DNA of 64,000 nucleotides, taken from positions 19,767,079 through 19,831,078 of the forward strand of contig OY759215.1 of the NCBI GenBank assembly GCA_963662175.1. Direction: 5' to 3'. The notes under the pieces were generated by a model that saw only the letters and a program-made list of their open reading frames with translations, searched no databases and had not been told where the DNA came from. The position numbers were made by a program, and so were the translations under genes. Each line of letters starts with the position of its first letter. The first letter of the stretch is position 1. Positions 11,421 through 25,134 of this stretch are shown here, piece by piece. Source of the stretch: Aradus depressus (Eukaryota > Arthropoda > Insecta > Hemiptera > Aradidae).

Positions 11421-14400
11421 TGTTATGAGGTGCCAGCGTCAGCGGTTGAGCTATCTATCTCATGCATAGGATGCTGTTCATTCAAAATTAAGTCTGACAA
11501 GGTAATTAACAAAAAATTTCAGACAAGTTTTAATGGATAGGGGAGAACTCAAACTTCATTTTAAAACAAAAACCAAAGAGATGTTAAGAAATGTACTTTC
11601 ATGAAAAAAATAGTTTATAAGAAAAAAAAGTCTGTTAGATGTTAGTTAACAAAAATTGTCAGCGAGATAAATTTTTTCAAATTATTTACCATACATTGAG
11701 TAAATTTCAAGCAGATGTTATAAAAAAATAAATTCTTTTTTTTTTTGCTAATTTCAATAATTCATTAAAAATAGCAATTAACAAATTTTTACTAGTCTGG
11801 CGGGCGTAACATGTTTTTTACTTGCTTTCCAACCATTTTCACCTTTCAAATTTGAGGTGGGAAGCTTGGACTATAAGGAAATGGTCAGTCCTTGTTAAAA
11901 ATGTCCTTGAGGAAATTGGAGACATGAATATGTGTTACTGTTATTTGAAAAGATGCACTTTTAGGGAAGTGGCTACCAGAATGTTGACAGTCGTCTGTTA
12001 TTAATCCTAATTAGATTTAGGACATGAGCTGGACCATGTAGGAAGTGGTGTTTAGAGTGAGCCGGAAGGGGGCAGATCTAGCCTTGTATCAGCTAGATAA
12101 TAGACTGTTGAGCTGTCTAGCTCCAGCTTTAGTGACACGGATGGGCATCCCACCGTCTTTCCTTCTCTTTGCAAGGACCTTCCCGTATTGTATCTTTATT
12201 ACATCTAATCTTTGTGATTGCATCTTTAGAACCGTAGAAAGACAGTCTGTTATTTACACCATCTTTGTTGCAATATCCCAATATGAGGTTGAAAAGAAAA
12301 ATGAAAAAAAATAATATTCTTCAAAATTTTGTTTTTATTAATTGTGATAATTTGATGTCCCATTCGATTAATACTAAAAAATTGTCCTTTAAATGCCTAT
12401 GTTAGTACAAATAATAATTTCAGTTTTTATATGAATTGTATAAGCTGGTGTTTTCAAATTAAATTGATTTCCTGTCTTTGAGAAATCATTTAAAATGTAA
12501 AACATTTTTTTCGTATATTCCAACAATTTATTATATACTTATTTGGTTTAAACTTTTCTGCTGTCAATTTCTACCTATCATTGATTGACTTCTCCAAAAT
12601 CTCCCTCTCACCCTCTTGTAATTAACAAGCAGAATTCTTTTTTTTTTTTTCCTTAGGCTCGTTTAGAATCGATCTTATTTATCCTGAAGAACCCGGGCCT
12701 CTGTCACAATCCTCCACTCGCCTCGATCTAAAGTCTTTTCCCTCCATCCTCTGATGTCCAACATTCGGAGATCTGCCTCGACGTCTTCCAGCCAACGGAG
12801 TCTAGGTCTTTCTCTTCTCCTGACAGTAGAGGGCTTGTCTAGGGAGTTTTCCTTAGCCTAATCTCTCTACATGGCCTAACAAACGCAATCTCGCCAGTTT
12901 GATCACGGTCACCAGGTCGGACTTTTCGTAGAGGTCACTCAATTCCTTGTTCTTCCGGAAAAGCCATCTGTCGTTCTCTAAAACAGATCCAAAAATCTTT
13001 CTGAGTACTTTCCGTTCCCGGAGTAGCTGAGCCTCTTCATTATCTTTAGTCAACGTCCAAGTTTCACCGTGTAAGTCCCAATTGGACGCACAATGGTTTT
13101 ATAAACAATTAGATTAGCCCTTCTCGATAAGGTGCGGAACTTGAGTATTCTTCGTCTATTCAGCAAATAGACATATATATTTTTGAATGATACCACATCA
13201 CTACATTGTTGGGTTTGAACGCGGACTCATATTATAGACTATACTGCAGTCTAAACTATTCCTCCCTTCACATTTTTGTCGATATAGTGAAAGAACCTAT
13301 AAAAACAAAGATCTTGTTTAACATTTATTTTGTCTAATTCCACAATAATATATACTTATATAGTGGCAGAGTTGGACTTACGCTACCGTTACCAAAAAGT
13401 TCAACAGTAACATTTAATGACTTAAATTTTTTTTTTTTTTTTTTTTTGCAGAGGTATTGTGAAACATTTAATAAAAACGTATGTTTTTAAAAATATACTG
13501 TCTATTTCACAACTTATATATATAATATGGGAGTACTTTCGGTATTATAAAAAAAAAACTCATAGGGGCTGAAAAAGAATACCGTTCTGATTGTAAACTG
13601 TCTGAACTTCCATTTAGTTTTTGTTAAGACATAGCTGAAGATGGTAGCAATACCGAAAGTATCCCCATATTATAGACAGTATTAAAATAAGTAATACAGA
13701 TGTATCAGTCCAACATAGTTTATTTTTTACGACAACAACCATCAGTCAAACTGACATCTTCAGGTGGTGAATCTTATTAGAGAAGGCGTCAAAGAAGTGT
13801 CCACACTCAGTGTCCAGTTCTTTGACCCCTTCTCTAATAAGATTCAGTTTAACTGATGAAACTAGTTGTGATAAAAAATAAACTATGTTGGACTGATACA
13901 TCTGTATTACTTATTTAACAAGTAATTAGAAATATAGACAGTATTTTTTTTAAACATACGTTTTTTCTTTATTTTTTTTTTAGTAGGTAACATTTAAGAT
14001 TACTAGGTTCGCATATTTATACCATTCTGAGATTATCTGCCGCTATGACTCCCCTCCCTCATATGAAGCCCCACAGAGGAGGGAGGTCCTACTGTCTTGT
14101 GTTTAAACTTCAAAAAATAATCAAACGAGTGTCTTTCTATTATTTTTCCAAAGGGTTTCCTTTTGAATGTTCTCTATAACTAAAATACAGAAATCGTTGG
14201 CTCTTCTCAAGCAGAAATGTCGCGAGAAATTCTATAATCAAATACCTTTGTCAAGATTTTTTTTTTTTACAATTAATTAACATCTCTTTTTCTATTTTGT
14301 TCTAAGCAACTAATTAAGTCCACTCTGCTGGTGGTTTCTCCTTATTGTATGTTTTGTCGTCTGGACGCAGGTACCCAACGTGCTGACGGAATGTATGGAG

Positions 14401-17400
14401 CGCTGATCGTACGTACGCCTCCAGCCTCTGACCCCCACCGACCCCTCTACGACGAGGATCTGTCAGACCATGTGATCCTGGCCACCGACTGGTGTCACAC
14501 CCTCACCATGGCTGTCTTCACTGGACATCACTTCGCTGCCGTTGACAACAAACCTCCCACCCTCCTCATCAATGGACGAGGCGTGTTCAACAAGACCCCA
14601 CCCGCTTCATTTACTGTCCAAAGGGTAAGTCCCATCGACAATAACATAACAACCCAAACGTACAGGTTTTTCGGAGTTATGAGCTACTGTAAGTTATAAT
14701 ATATAGGTGTTAAAATATATATGCTATAATATGTAGGTTATAATATATTACCTTCTAGCAAAAACACTGTCTGCGAACCATTGATAAGCTCCAATTTCTT
14801 CCCCAGCAAGTCGAGGTATAGGGGAAGTTATATAGTTGGTCAGAACCTTCAAATGTTGAGAAAAAAACAATATCTGTGTGTGTGTCTGTGAACACGATAA
14901 CTCCAAATAGAAATGTATCGACTTATTTTATATGTATATCCAGAACCCCATAAGGACGACACCTATTGATTTTTAGCTAATTCGGTCAAAGGGGAGGGGG
15001 GTGTTATGTAGGCTTAACTGCCGTTGTAATTAATGTATCGACACAAAGTTAAATATGAGAATTCAAAAGCCCCTATGTAAATTAAATATTGAGTTACCGC
15101 CCAAACGGTAGATTGGTTAAGGCGGGAGAGCGTAAACTTTAATTGAATAATTCATTCTGGGAAAGTACATCCCCAGTGATACATCGCACAGTTTTATCCT
15201 TCGATCAAGGAAACTCCTCTTTGCAGCTACCAGACTATTAGCGATTCAGACTATTGATCCTATCATCATCATCATCATCATAGGCGCTACAGCCCTTCAA
15301 GAGCCTTGGCCTCCTCCAGGAAGTGTCCACATGCACTCTGTCCTGGGCCAGTCTCCACCAGCCCACCGCACCAAACCGTCTTGCGTCACTATTCACTGTC
15401 TCCAGCAATTTTCTTCTGGGTCGTCCCATCTTCTCCGGTGTCACGTTCACATTTTTATTTTCATATTGATCCTATCTTTGTAGTTAATTCCATTTTTTAA
15501 ACTTTACTATTCATCATTTTAATATTTAATATATATTTTTATCGTCATGAAATGTAAAATTTCATAGTATTTTTTCTTTCTGTCTATCATAAATATTTCT
15601 AATTTTGTTTTATTAGTTATTTTCAAATTTATAAAATTTTTGAATGTGCTACCGTTTTATATTTGTAGAAACGCTTTACTTCCGTGTACAATAGTTCCTC
15701 TGGCTCCACCTGGCTACCAATTGTGTATATATTTTTTCTTTCTCAAGTTTTCTTATTGCTATTGTCACAATAGAAGTCTGAAAATAGTCATATTTCCCAG
15801 GGTGGTAGGTTCTTTAGAAATGTATAACCTGTATAAAGGTAAGGTATACCCCAAGGATGAGTGCTAGAGTCCATTATTCCTCCTTTACACGGTTGTCATC
15901 CCCTCCTCTCTTCGGACACTTCAACTGTCAGTCACTACATGACAACTGAGAGGTCACCAATCGGTTTAGCTCTTGGAACTAACTTTACTTCCGGCTTTAT
16001 TTAAACCCATGTCATTGGTTAGCCTACTTTCCAAGGAAAAAAAAAAAAACCTTGCTATCAACCCCTCTGAGCAACCTTACTGCACACATTTTCATGAAAA
16101 CACAATATTACATCATTTTATTTTTATTTTTGGCTCTATGAACTTTGCATATTAGCCATGTCTCTTAGAAAGGTGTTATCTACTTACTTACGACATCCAT
16201 GTTTAGAGAATTCTCCTATAAACTCTGTAACTGATAACAAACAAAATGACAATGACGTAAAAAGTCATAATAACGAAAATATGTAAATATAATACATAAA
16301 ACATACTTTGATAATATAAAATTAATTTAATTATAATTTTTAGCGATACATCCTTTACGCACCTTTTAATTATGAAAAAATAATAAACCTTGTAATTTTA
16401 AGTCATAACTAGCAAACAAAAGAAGTTTCACTTATTTTTGGAAAGCATGTTATTGTCTCTTATTGTTGTCGCGGAAAAAAAAAAAGGGTTCTGCATTTGA
16501 AAAACGAAAGACAAAAAACAAAAAGACCGGACCGAAAACGTAATTTGTAGTTACTTTGTTTGTTTTCTCAAATAGAACGGTTGTTTTCTTTGCCTTACGT
16601 ACGATGCATATTAGCTATGTCTCTTATAAAGGTGTTATTCTAGTTATTTAGGACATACATGGCTCCGGGAAGGAGTTATATCTATGAAATAAAACTTACT
16701 TCCGGACGGGATTCGAACCCGCAAACCATGGTGAGACCATGCGACCAAAGCCCGCACGGCCACCCAACATTTTATTTTGAATCGCTCAACTATAGTTCAT
16801 TTTTACTTTCTTGTACCTTTAGTATTAGGAAGTAATGTAATCGTGCGAAAATCCGAGATCGAGTTTTCAACGGATTTTGACCTTTCAAGGTCCCTAAATA
16901 GGTTTTGTCCATTTTCACAATGTGTGTCTGAGTGTGTGTATGTGATTGAAAAGTTGTGAGCGCTCTAACGCAAAACGAGAGTAGCTATGAACCTGAAATT
17001 TGGAGTGAATAAGTCACAAGTGCTAACTTAGATCTGATGGCTATGAATAAGGTACTCTAACAATTTTTGTCAAATATGAAGTAGGACATACGTGCACAGT
17101 GTTATACCGTCTCAAAAATTGCTTTCCCTATCTACAAAAAAATAAATATAACCAACAGCTGTTAAATAAAATGTATGCTAGGTTTAAAATGCAGGTCATT
17201 AACTGTGCCAAGAGAGCCACCACACCTGGAGCAAGTGGCAGGCTAAGTATAATTCGCTGAAAGGTAGCTTCTTTAAATCTTTAGTTCTCAGACTGAGACA
17301 GAAGTTTCTCGCAACAATTGGTTTCCAGAAATGCGGTTAGGTCAATTTGCAGAATGCACTGAACTTTGTGGTTCTACTTTTACAGGATCGGACGAATGGA

Positions 17401-20400
17401 CAATCGATGCTGTTCCCGGTGTGGTGTCCCTGTACATGGTGATGGACTGCTCCAGGTTCACTTCGTTGAGAAACATTCTTTTCAACGTTGTTTATCCGCA
17501 CATCCCTTCCCCTTTCAGCTATAAATCTCTTCTCAGAAGTAGTAACAATAGAGTTTTATAGCAAAATTCTTTGTTTTCTGTCCGATATCAAAATTAGTGT
17601 CTAAATTTCCAAATTATTTTCTCATCATGCATCTTAATTAAGTTCTTTTTCGTTTTTATCTAATCATCTTAATCATTTATTTACGTATTTATCGTTTTAT
17701 TGTTATTTCCTTATTTTTTTTCTCAAGTAAACACATAGAAGTTGTGGATAGCTGCTGAAGCCATTTAGGAAGGGGAGGGGGAACTAAAAAATAGAAAAAT
17801 AAAAATATATATATATAAACAACCAGTAAAAGTAGAAAATAAAGTTTTTCTTTCCGCATGCGATGAGTGTTGAGGGAAATATGAATAATAGACATTAAAA
17901 ACATAAGTTCCGACATAATATTTTATAAATAAAACAAACTCATTTTTTAAATATTGTCTATTCCACTCAGTGAACTCTGCAAACTGACTTAGTTCATAAC
18001 TAGACCTGACGATGGTGCAAGGCCGAAACCGGTAGTTTTGTAAATATCTTTGGTGGAATAGACAATATTTCAAAAATAAGTTTTATTTATTTATTACAAG
18101 TTCTACAATATGTCCGCGTTCCTCAACCTAGAAGTTGATAATATTTTATGTTGCATCTTGTCCATGCGACATCTTATATTATGTCGAAATTTATTTTTTT
18201 AAGAAAAAGTTTTTTTTCTACTTAGTGTACTATAAAGTATAAGATATATTTTTGAAAAAATTGTTTTTTGTATTATTTCTTTTTATTTATGAGTAGGACA
18301 TTTCATGTATTAATTGTTGATCTAGAATTTTTAAATCAAAGGCTAATAATACTTTTAGGTTGACCTACAAATTGTTTGAATTAATTAGATATTTTGAAAT
18401 TGTTCTTTTTCAGGGTAAGCGATACAGATTTCGACTGATCAACGCAGGAGTTCTGAATTGCCCAATCGAGCTATCCATTGATAACCACACTATGACTGTG
18501 ATCAACTCGGACGGATCTGACTTTAAACCAGTACAAGGTAACCTATTATTTATAATAACTATCTTGCTCTCATTGTCACAATACCATTAAGTATTACAAC
18601 TCTCTTCAACATAATATCAAGCGAATAATTGGCCAAAGAGGAAATTTATAATGAGCACAATTAGATGCAGTCATTTAAAATTCGACATCATTTCAACCCA
18701 CTAGTAATTTTAAATAATGAATACATTTTTTCGTGTACCGAAAGCGGAAAACAAATAAAGTCATCGATGAATCACAGGCAATTTACATTCACAGCACGAA
18801 TTAATCAATTAAGTTTTCGCTTTCCCACCAAAATCAATAATTGATAAAAAGTATATATATATACAGTGGAGTGTCGTTAATCCGGATCGATCGGGACCGG
18901 GACCCATCCGGATTACTGAATTGTCCGGATTTTCAAATATGCTTTCAATAACTGTATACATACGTATATGTATCGACTAGAGGATACATGACGCTCGGGA
19001 GTATACTGTTTTGCAAAATAGAGGCTGAAGGGTTCGAAAAATACAGTACACAAAATATTTTAATAAAGTACATTTATTGAATAAGAACATGTACATTATG
19101 TAATTTAGATTAGTAACTCTACAATACTTTTTAGAAAAAAAGAACAAGAATCTACAGTAATTAATGGAAACTTACTGGGTAAAAAAGTTCTTAATTGTTT
19201 TTTGTACAAGAGTTGACGTACGTTTCTTTGCAGGCATGTCTCTCAGTCTTTTAAGAAGTACGAGTTGTGTCGCCGTCCCCTCAGGTTGCCTCTCTAACCA
19301 GTTCATAGCTGTCTGCAATACTTCATAGGCGTCTGTGTGTGAAGGACCAGCAGCTTCTTCGGCATCCATTTCTTCATCGTGGTCACTCTCTCTTACATTG
19401 CTTCCATCATCATTGTTCTCAATTACCTGATGACAAAACCTCCCACTCCCTCCCACCTGCTCTCACCGCCGAGCCGATCCGGATTTGCGGATCTCCGGAT
19501 TTTTGACGTCCGGATTTCCAACGCTCTACTATATATATATATATATATAATACTCTTTGGTTATATTATAACATGACAAATATAATATAATAATATAGAT
19601 AATATATAACATGACAAATATATATTATATATTATAAAGCATTTATTAGAGTTTTTATATTAAGCCTATTCCTTAACCTCCCTTTCCTTTGACCGATTTG
19701 GCTGAAAGTCAATAAGTGTCGTCCTTAGAGGATTCTGGATACCCATTTACACCAGCTATACGAAGTATTCATTTTTTCTCACCTATAGATTCCAAATATG
19801 AAAAAAAAAAGTTTGTGAACACGACAATTCCCGATATAATGAATCTATCGAGACAAAATGTCGTATGTAGATCCAGAACCCTCTAACGGCAACACCTATT
19901 GTTTTTCAAATCGACTGAAGGGAAGGAGATTAGGGGTAGAGCTTAAGATAAATACTGTAATAACAGCCGATTGAACGAATGTATCGTCACGAAAGTTTAT
20001 ATGTGTCACCAAAACCCCATAAGGACACAACTTATTGATTTTCAGCCAAATTGGTTAAAGGAAAGATGGGGATTTGAGGAGATGCTTAACTGAAAAACCC
20101 AATAACTGCCGATGTAATGAATGTATCGACCTGAAATTTCATATCTAATATTAAAATCCTATAACCTGTCAAATTTCAGCAATATCGGCTGAAGGGAAAG
20201 GGTGTTAGGCACAGGGAAAGGGCTCATTTCAAATACCCTTATAACTGCCGATGTAATGAAGTTATCGACACAAAATTTAGTATGAGGATTTACGAGCCCC
20301 TTTGTAAGTCAATTGTTGAATATTAGCGCTAACGGTCGACTGGTTCTGGAGGGGGGGGTGAAAAGTTAATTTAATAATTCGTTCTGGGGAATTACTTGCT

Positions 20401-23400
20401 GGTGATTCACCGACATTTTTGGAACCGGAAAACATGAATTTCTGTTCAAAAACTCGACATCGAATTTCACATTGACGCGTTGCCTAACTTAAACAATTAA
20501 CATTTTTCCGATGGAGCATCCACTTCAAAATTAGGCCTCGACCCAACTTAGTGGCGCGCAACTTTGATGATGACAGCAATAGAGAGGGAGGATGTCAAGT
20601 GAGACTGTTGTGTACCATTTGATCTCTACGCGCTCACTGTTTGTCTGCACAACGATCAGTGCCGATTACTTTATAGCCACACCTCATATGTTAACCTGGC
20701 ATTGCTTGAGTAAATAATTAATTGTCTAACAGGTGGGGAATAACTACAGAAATTTAGTTTAAACAAAAAAATTGTAATTATTTGACATAAAAATGTAGCC
20801 TTGACATTTCAATGAAGTACCACTCTTATCATTAGCATATGGAATATTAAAACTGTTAAGAAAACAGCTAGATATTATTTTCAGTTTACCGCATGATATT
20901 TATCCATTTGTCTATGGCCTGTTTGACAGTGGACTCCCTGGTGAGCTACGCTGGAGAACGGTGGGACTTCATAGTGAAAGCTAGTCAAGCTGTGGACAAC
21001 TACTGGATGCGGTTCCGGGGTCTCATGGACTGCGATGAACGGTTCACTTCGGCCCATTCCGCTTCTGTCCTCCACTACGATGGCAGCTCTCAACATCTCC
21101 CCAACTCACCACTGTCCTATGAACTGGGCAGGAGAAACGGAAGGGTAAGCATTCTGAAACTGTAATACGCAATTATTCATAATAATAAGTGTAGCTATGG
21201 GTAAATATAAATTCAAATTATAATTATTGCTTAAAGGACCAATAATATGAATAATCGGCAATGTACTTCACCAGAAAGATTTTATCAATAAAGTTTTCGC
21301 TCTCCCTCCAAAATCAATCTGTTAGGGCTAAAAATCAATAATTGACTCATATAGGGGCTTATACTAAATTTTATGACGATCCATTCATTACATCGGCAGT
21401 TCTTTGGGTTTTTGTCGCGTGCCCCCCTCCTCTGATGCCCCCTTCCCTTGATCCAATTCTGTGGAAAATTAATAGTTGTTGTCCTTAAGGAGGTTTGAAT
21501 TTACATATGAAATTTTGTGTCGATAGAATCATTAAAACGTCATTTATTAGAGTTTTTATGTTGACTTCTCCTAATCCCACCAGTCTTACGAGTATCAAAA
21601 GATTTTGAGGTGCGGGAGGGGAGACAGAGTAATCTATAAGCGTGGTTGATATAAAAAAGTTCTGTAATGGCCACACTACATTTTGTTTTATTTATATATT
21701 TTTTTTTTTGGAAGAAAATCGAATTTGAGATTTGACTAATTTTATTAGTAGTGCAAACAAACTGTATGTACTGTTCGGTGGAGCCCAAAGACCTAACTAA
21801 CACCTCTGGGTACATATACCAATCAGCAGGGGCGTAGCCAGGATTTTGAGCAGGAGGGGGCAAAGTTAACGGGGGGGGGGGGGGGGGGGGGGGGGGGGAT
21901 AGACTCCCGGGGGCACAGCCCGCAGTTTCCGTGGTTAGCGTTGCAGACTTTTTGTTATTAATTTGGGAGACTCGACCCCTAGAAGCTCCCCCTGAGGTAA
22001 CCACTGACTGTAATACTTAAGTTGACTACATGAGCAGCAAAAATGCAAAGCACAGCAGCAGCAAATGCACGCTGTGGTTTCTGTGCTTTTAGAATTAAAT
22101 AAATCACAGCCAATAGCGTGCATTTGCTGCTGCTGCGCTTTGCATTTTTACTGCGTATTTAAAATCAGCTTTAAGAGTATAAAGTATAACATAAATGAAG
22201 ATATTGAGCGAGGAAAATGAAGTGATCGAAATCATGTAAATTTAAATAAATGTAATATGACTTGTTTGTACATGCACATTTAAGTAAAGCACAATTGTCG
22301 TTTATCCTCTGAAAATCGTGAAAGAACTTCCTCTTTGAAGTGTTCTCGATCGTTTTCCAGCAAGTTTATGTGCATGCTTAGCGTAATCGTGCGAAAATTC
22401 GAGGTCGTTTACAGCGGAATTATACATTTTGTGGTTTGGCCATTTTTTAAAAAATTTTAGATGGTTTCATTTTCGTTTTTGATAGAATCTTCTTTGATAT
22501 TTGACTCATTCTGAGACATTTAACATCATGTGGCTCAATCTTGTGTAAACAGTTCCCTTCATTTTTTTCCTTCTTATCCCCCCTATTTATCTATTTATTC
22601 CGCCTTCTTCAATAAAACTCTCAAAAAAGGTGTAAAATGTAATATTATTTTAGAAGAAGAAGAGTTTATTATAACAGTCGCATTTACAGAGGTACAATTA
22701 TACAATAAGGTTCCTTAACCATTACCCTTAATACACTAAATACAAATCAAAAATAATCAGTTAAATTAAAAACAATGCTACTGCTTAAGAGTAAATTTTA
22801 AAAAACTCTTAAAGAAATGTAATATTATTGATCTATTCTCTATGTCCCTTCGTCAAGACCTTTAATATGACTTGTCACTCAATACCTCCTCCTTTCTCTT
22901 ACCCCCCAAATAAAATGTTCGAACCTTTTTTCTCATGTAGAGTATAAACGGTCTGAACGCGGGTGTGAAGGATGCCTCGTTGATCCTGCCTCAAGTGCAC
23001 AGTCTGTCTCCGGTGGGCGATAACAGCCTCACCCCCAGACCGGATCGCAAGATAGTCCTCTCGTACGACTTCCATCCTATCGACAACAAACACTTTTACA
23101 AAACCGGAAAATATGGTTTCCATCAAGGTAACTAACTCCAATCAACTTACATTTTTAATTATATAATCCTGTCGTTAATTGTGTCTCTGGTTTGAGATGA
23201 TATCCATTTTACACGACACTAATATAAGTTGTTCAGAGGCTAATTACTATGTAAAAAAAAAATCATTTTTTTTGGATGTGGAAAATAAGAAAATTTACAG
23301 ATAATAAATATGAAATTTTCAATAATAATAATAAAGGGCGTTTATACTTTTCGTATAATAATTAACTTTTTTTTTTTCTTAATGGCTCTTATAAGCATCC

Positions 23401-25097
23401 AGTAATAGGTAACTGTTTTTTTAATTGACTTCTCTGACGGACTCACACTGACTAGCCTCTGAACAACTCATATTATGGTTTGTCTTTTGACGCAAGTGGA
23501 TACATTTTAGAACAGGCTCAACGTTTTTATGCCCCGAGCCCATTTTTTAGTGTACAGTGGACTCACTAACTCATCAATCTTAATTTTTGAACAAGTGGTC
23601 GAATCGAGAGACAAAAATAACGAATGTAGTGGTGAAAAGTCAAGATGTATCTATAATTTTTTTTTTTTTTTTTTGACGTGAAAATGTCTATTCGCTCGTT
23701 AAGCACAGTGATAGCCGGTCAAACTTTCTGGTGTTACAAAATACCGTCAGATTTCATTCGATAATAACTACGAGACTAATAATGCGATAACAACGATTGA
23801 GGTCACAATGTATAGAGCATGTCTGTACATGTTCGTTGTGCAGTGTTTGTTTTGCCAATGACGTTATCGGGCTAATGTGGGCGCCGGCGGATGATTGTTG
23901 CGAATTAGCGTTGTGTAAAATTAGAAATTAGGGTAGCGTGATAACGCGTTTAGATAGGACGTTGATTCGGATGTTATTGTAAAGAGCTTGAGGAGCACTA
24001 CTAGGACTCAAAGTGAAACAATAAAAATATTCGCCGAAATATGTGTAAAAATCTGTATTAAATTGAAAATTGCAAAAAAATTAAAGATGTCGTCTCATAT
24101 GAATCATAAATATGCGCGTAATTATAGAACACGCAAATCAGAGGAAAGCTCGCATCAAAAGGAATTTAAAAAACCTAAAAATAGTGCCGAGCAAATGCAA
24201 GAGCTATGGCAGCATCGAAAAGAAAAGAAAACATGATTTTATCCCGACGTTTTCACGGAAAATCTACGGCGTGACTCATATAGAAATTAATTGTTTTTTG
24301 TCTATTTCTTTTATAAATGCATTTATTTTCTTGTAAGGATCAAGCGTATCTTGAATTAGAACTCTATTAAGTTCAGAAAAAAAAATTTACACTTTATATA
24401 AAGAACTTTTAAGTTCTAATGGCACGGTTAGTTACTTATGGTTAAAATAAGAAATATATTTGCGTTATTAAAGAGAAAAATTAAACTTTAAAAATATGTT
24501 CCTCTTTAACCGGTGAACATCAGATCTTAAATACAATTTATTGTAAATGACCTCTTGTCTTTGGCCACCTTGTTCCAATTTGCACGTTTCTTTTCCCTAG
24601 TTCTGCGTAACAAACAGCGTGTATACACGCCCCAGCTGAACCACGTCTCTCTGAGTCTGCCCTCCTTCCCGCTGCTCTCGCAACACTCCCAGCTGAAGCA
24701 TGGCATGCTCTGCAGTCAGCAGGACCTCTCTGACTGTGCACACCGTCACTGCGAGTGTATCAATGTGGTCGATCTCAAATTGGGAGAGGTGGTCGAACTC
24801 ATACTCATTGATTTAGGTTTGTACTATCAAAACACTTAGTAACGAACTACATTTCAGAAAAAGGTCCTGCGGGTAATAGTTAACGCTCAGTCATGTTCAG
24901 TGTAATCTTTAGGTTCCAACGGTCCATGAAAACATCACTAGGCTGATGAAGAAGTACTCGACTATGCTTAGTGTTGGATGTTGAGTCCTCTGGGATCGAG
25001 AAGAGAACTGCTAAAAAACGCCTCTATCAAGACATTTTGAATTTAAATAAGTAATCTCAAATTTACTTTTTGTACTGGTAGTGTTTTACCAGCTAGG

Positions 25098-25134
<37 letters not shown>

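Noticed and set aside
15238..15450. Frame ending in a poly-Asp run
   Set aside because: The Asp run is the translated TGA/GAT microsatellite at the tail of a LINE fragment, not a real acidic protein.
21540..22004. 154-aa minus-strand frame with a proline run
   Set aside because: The prolines come from the poly(G) run at 21871-21898; the rest is transposon-derived DNA with no domain.
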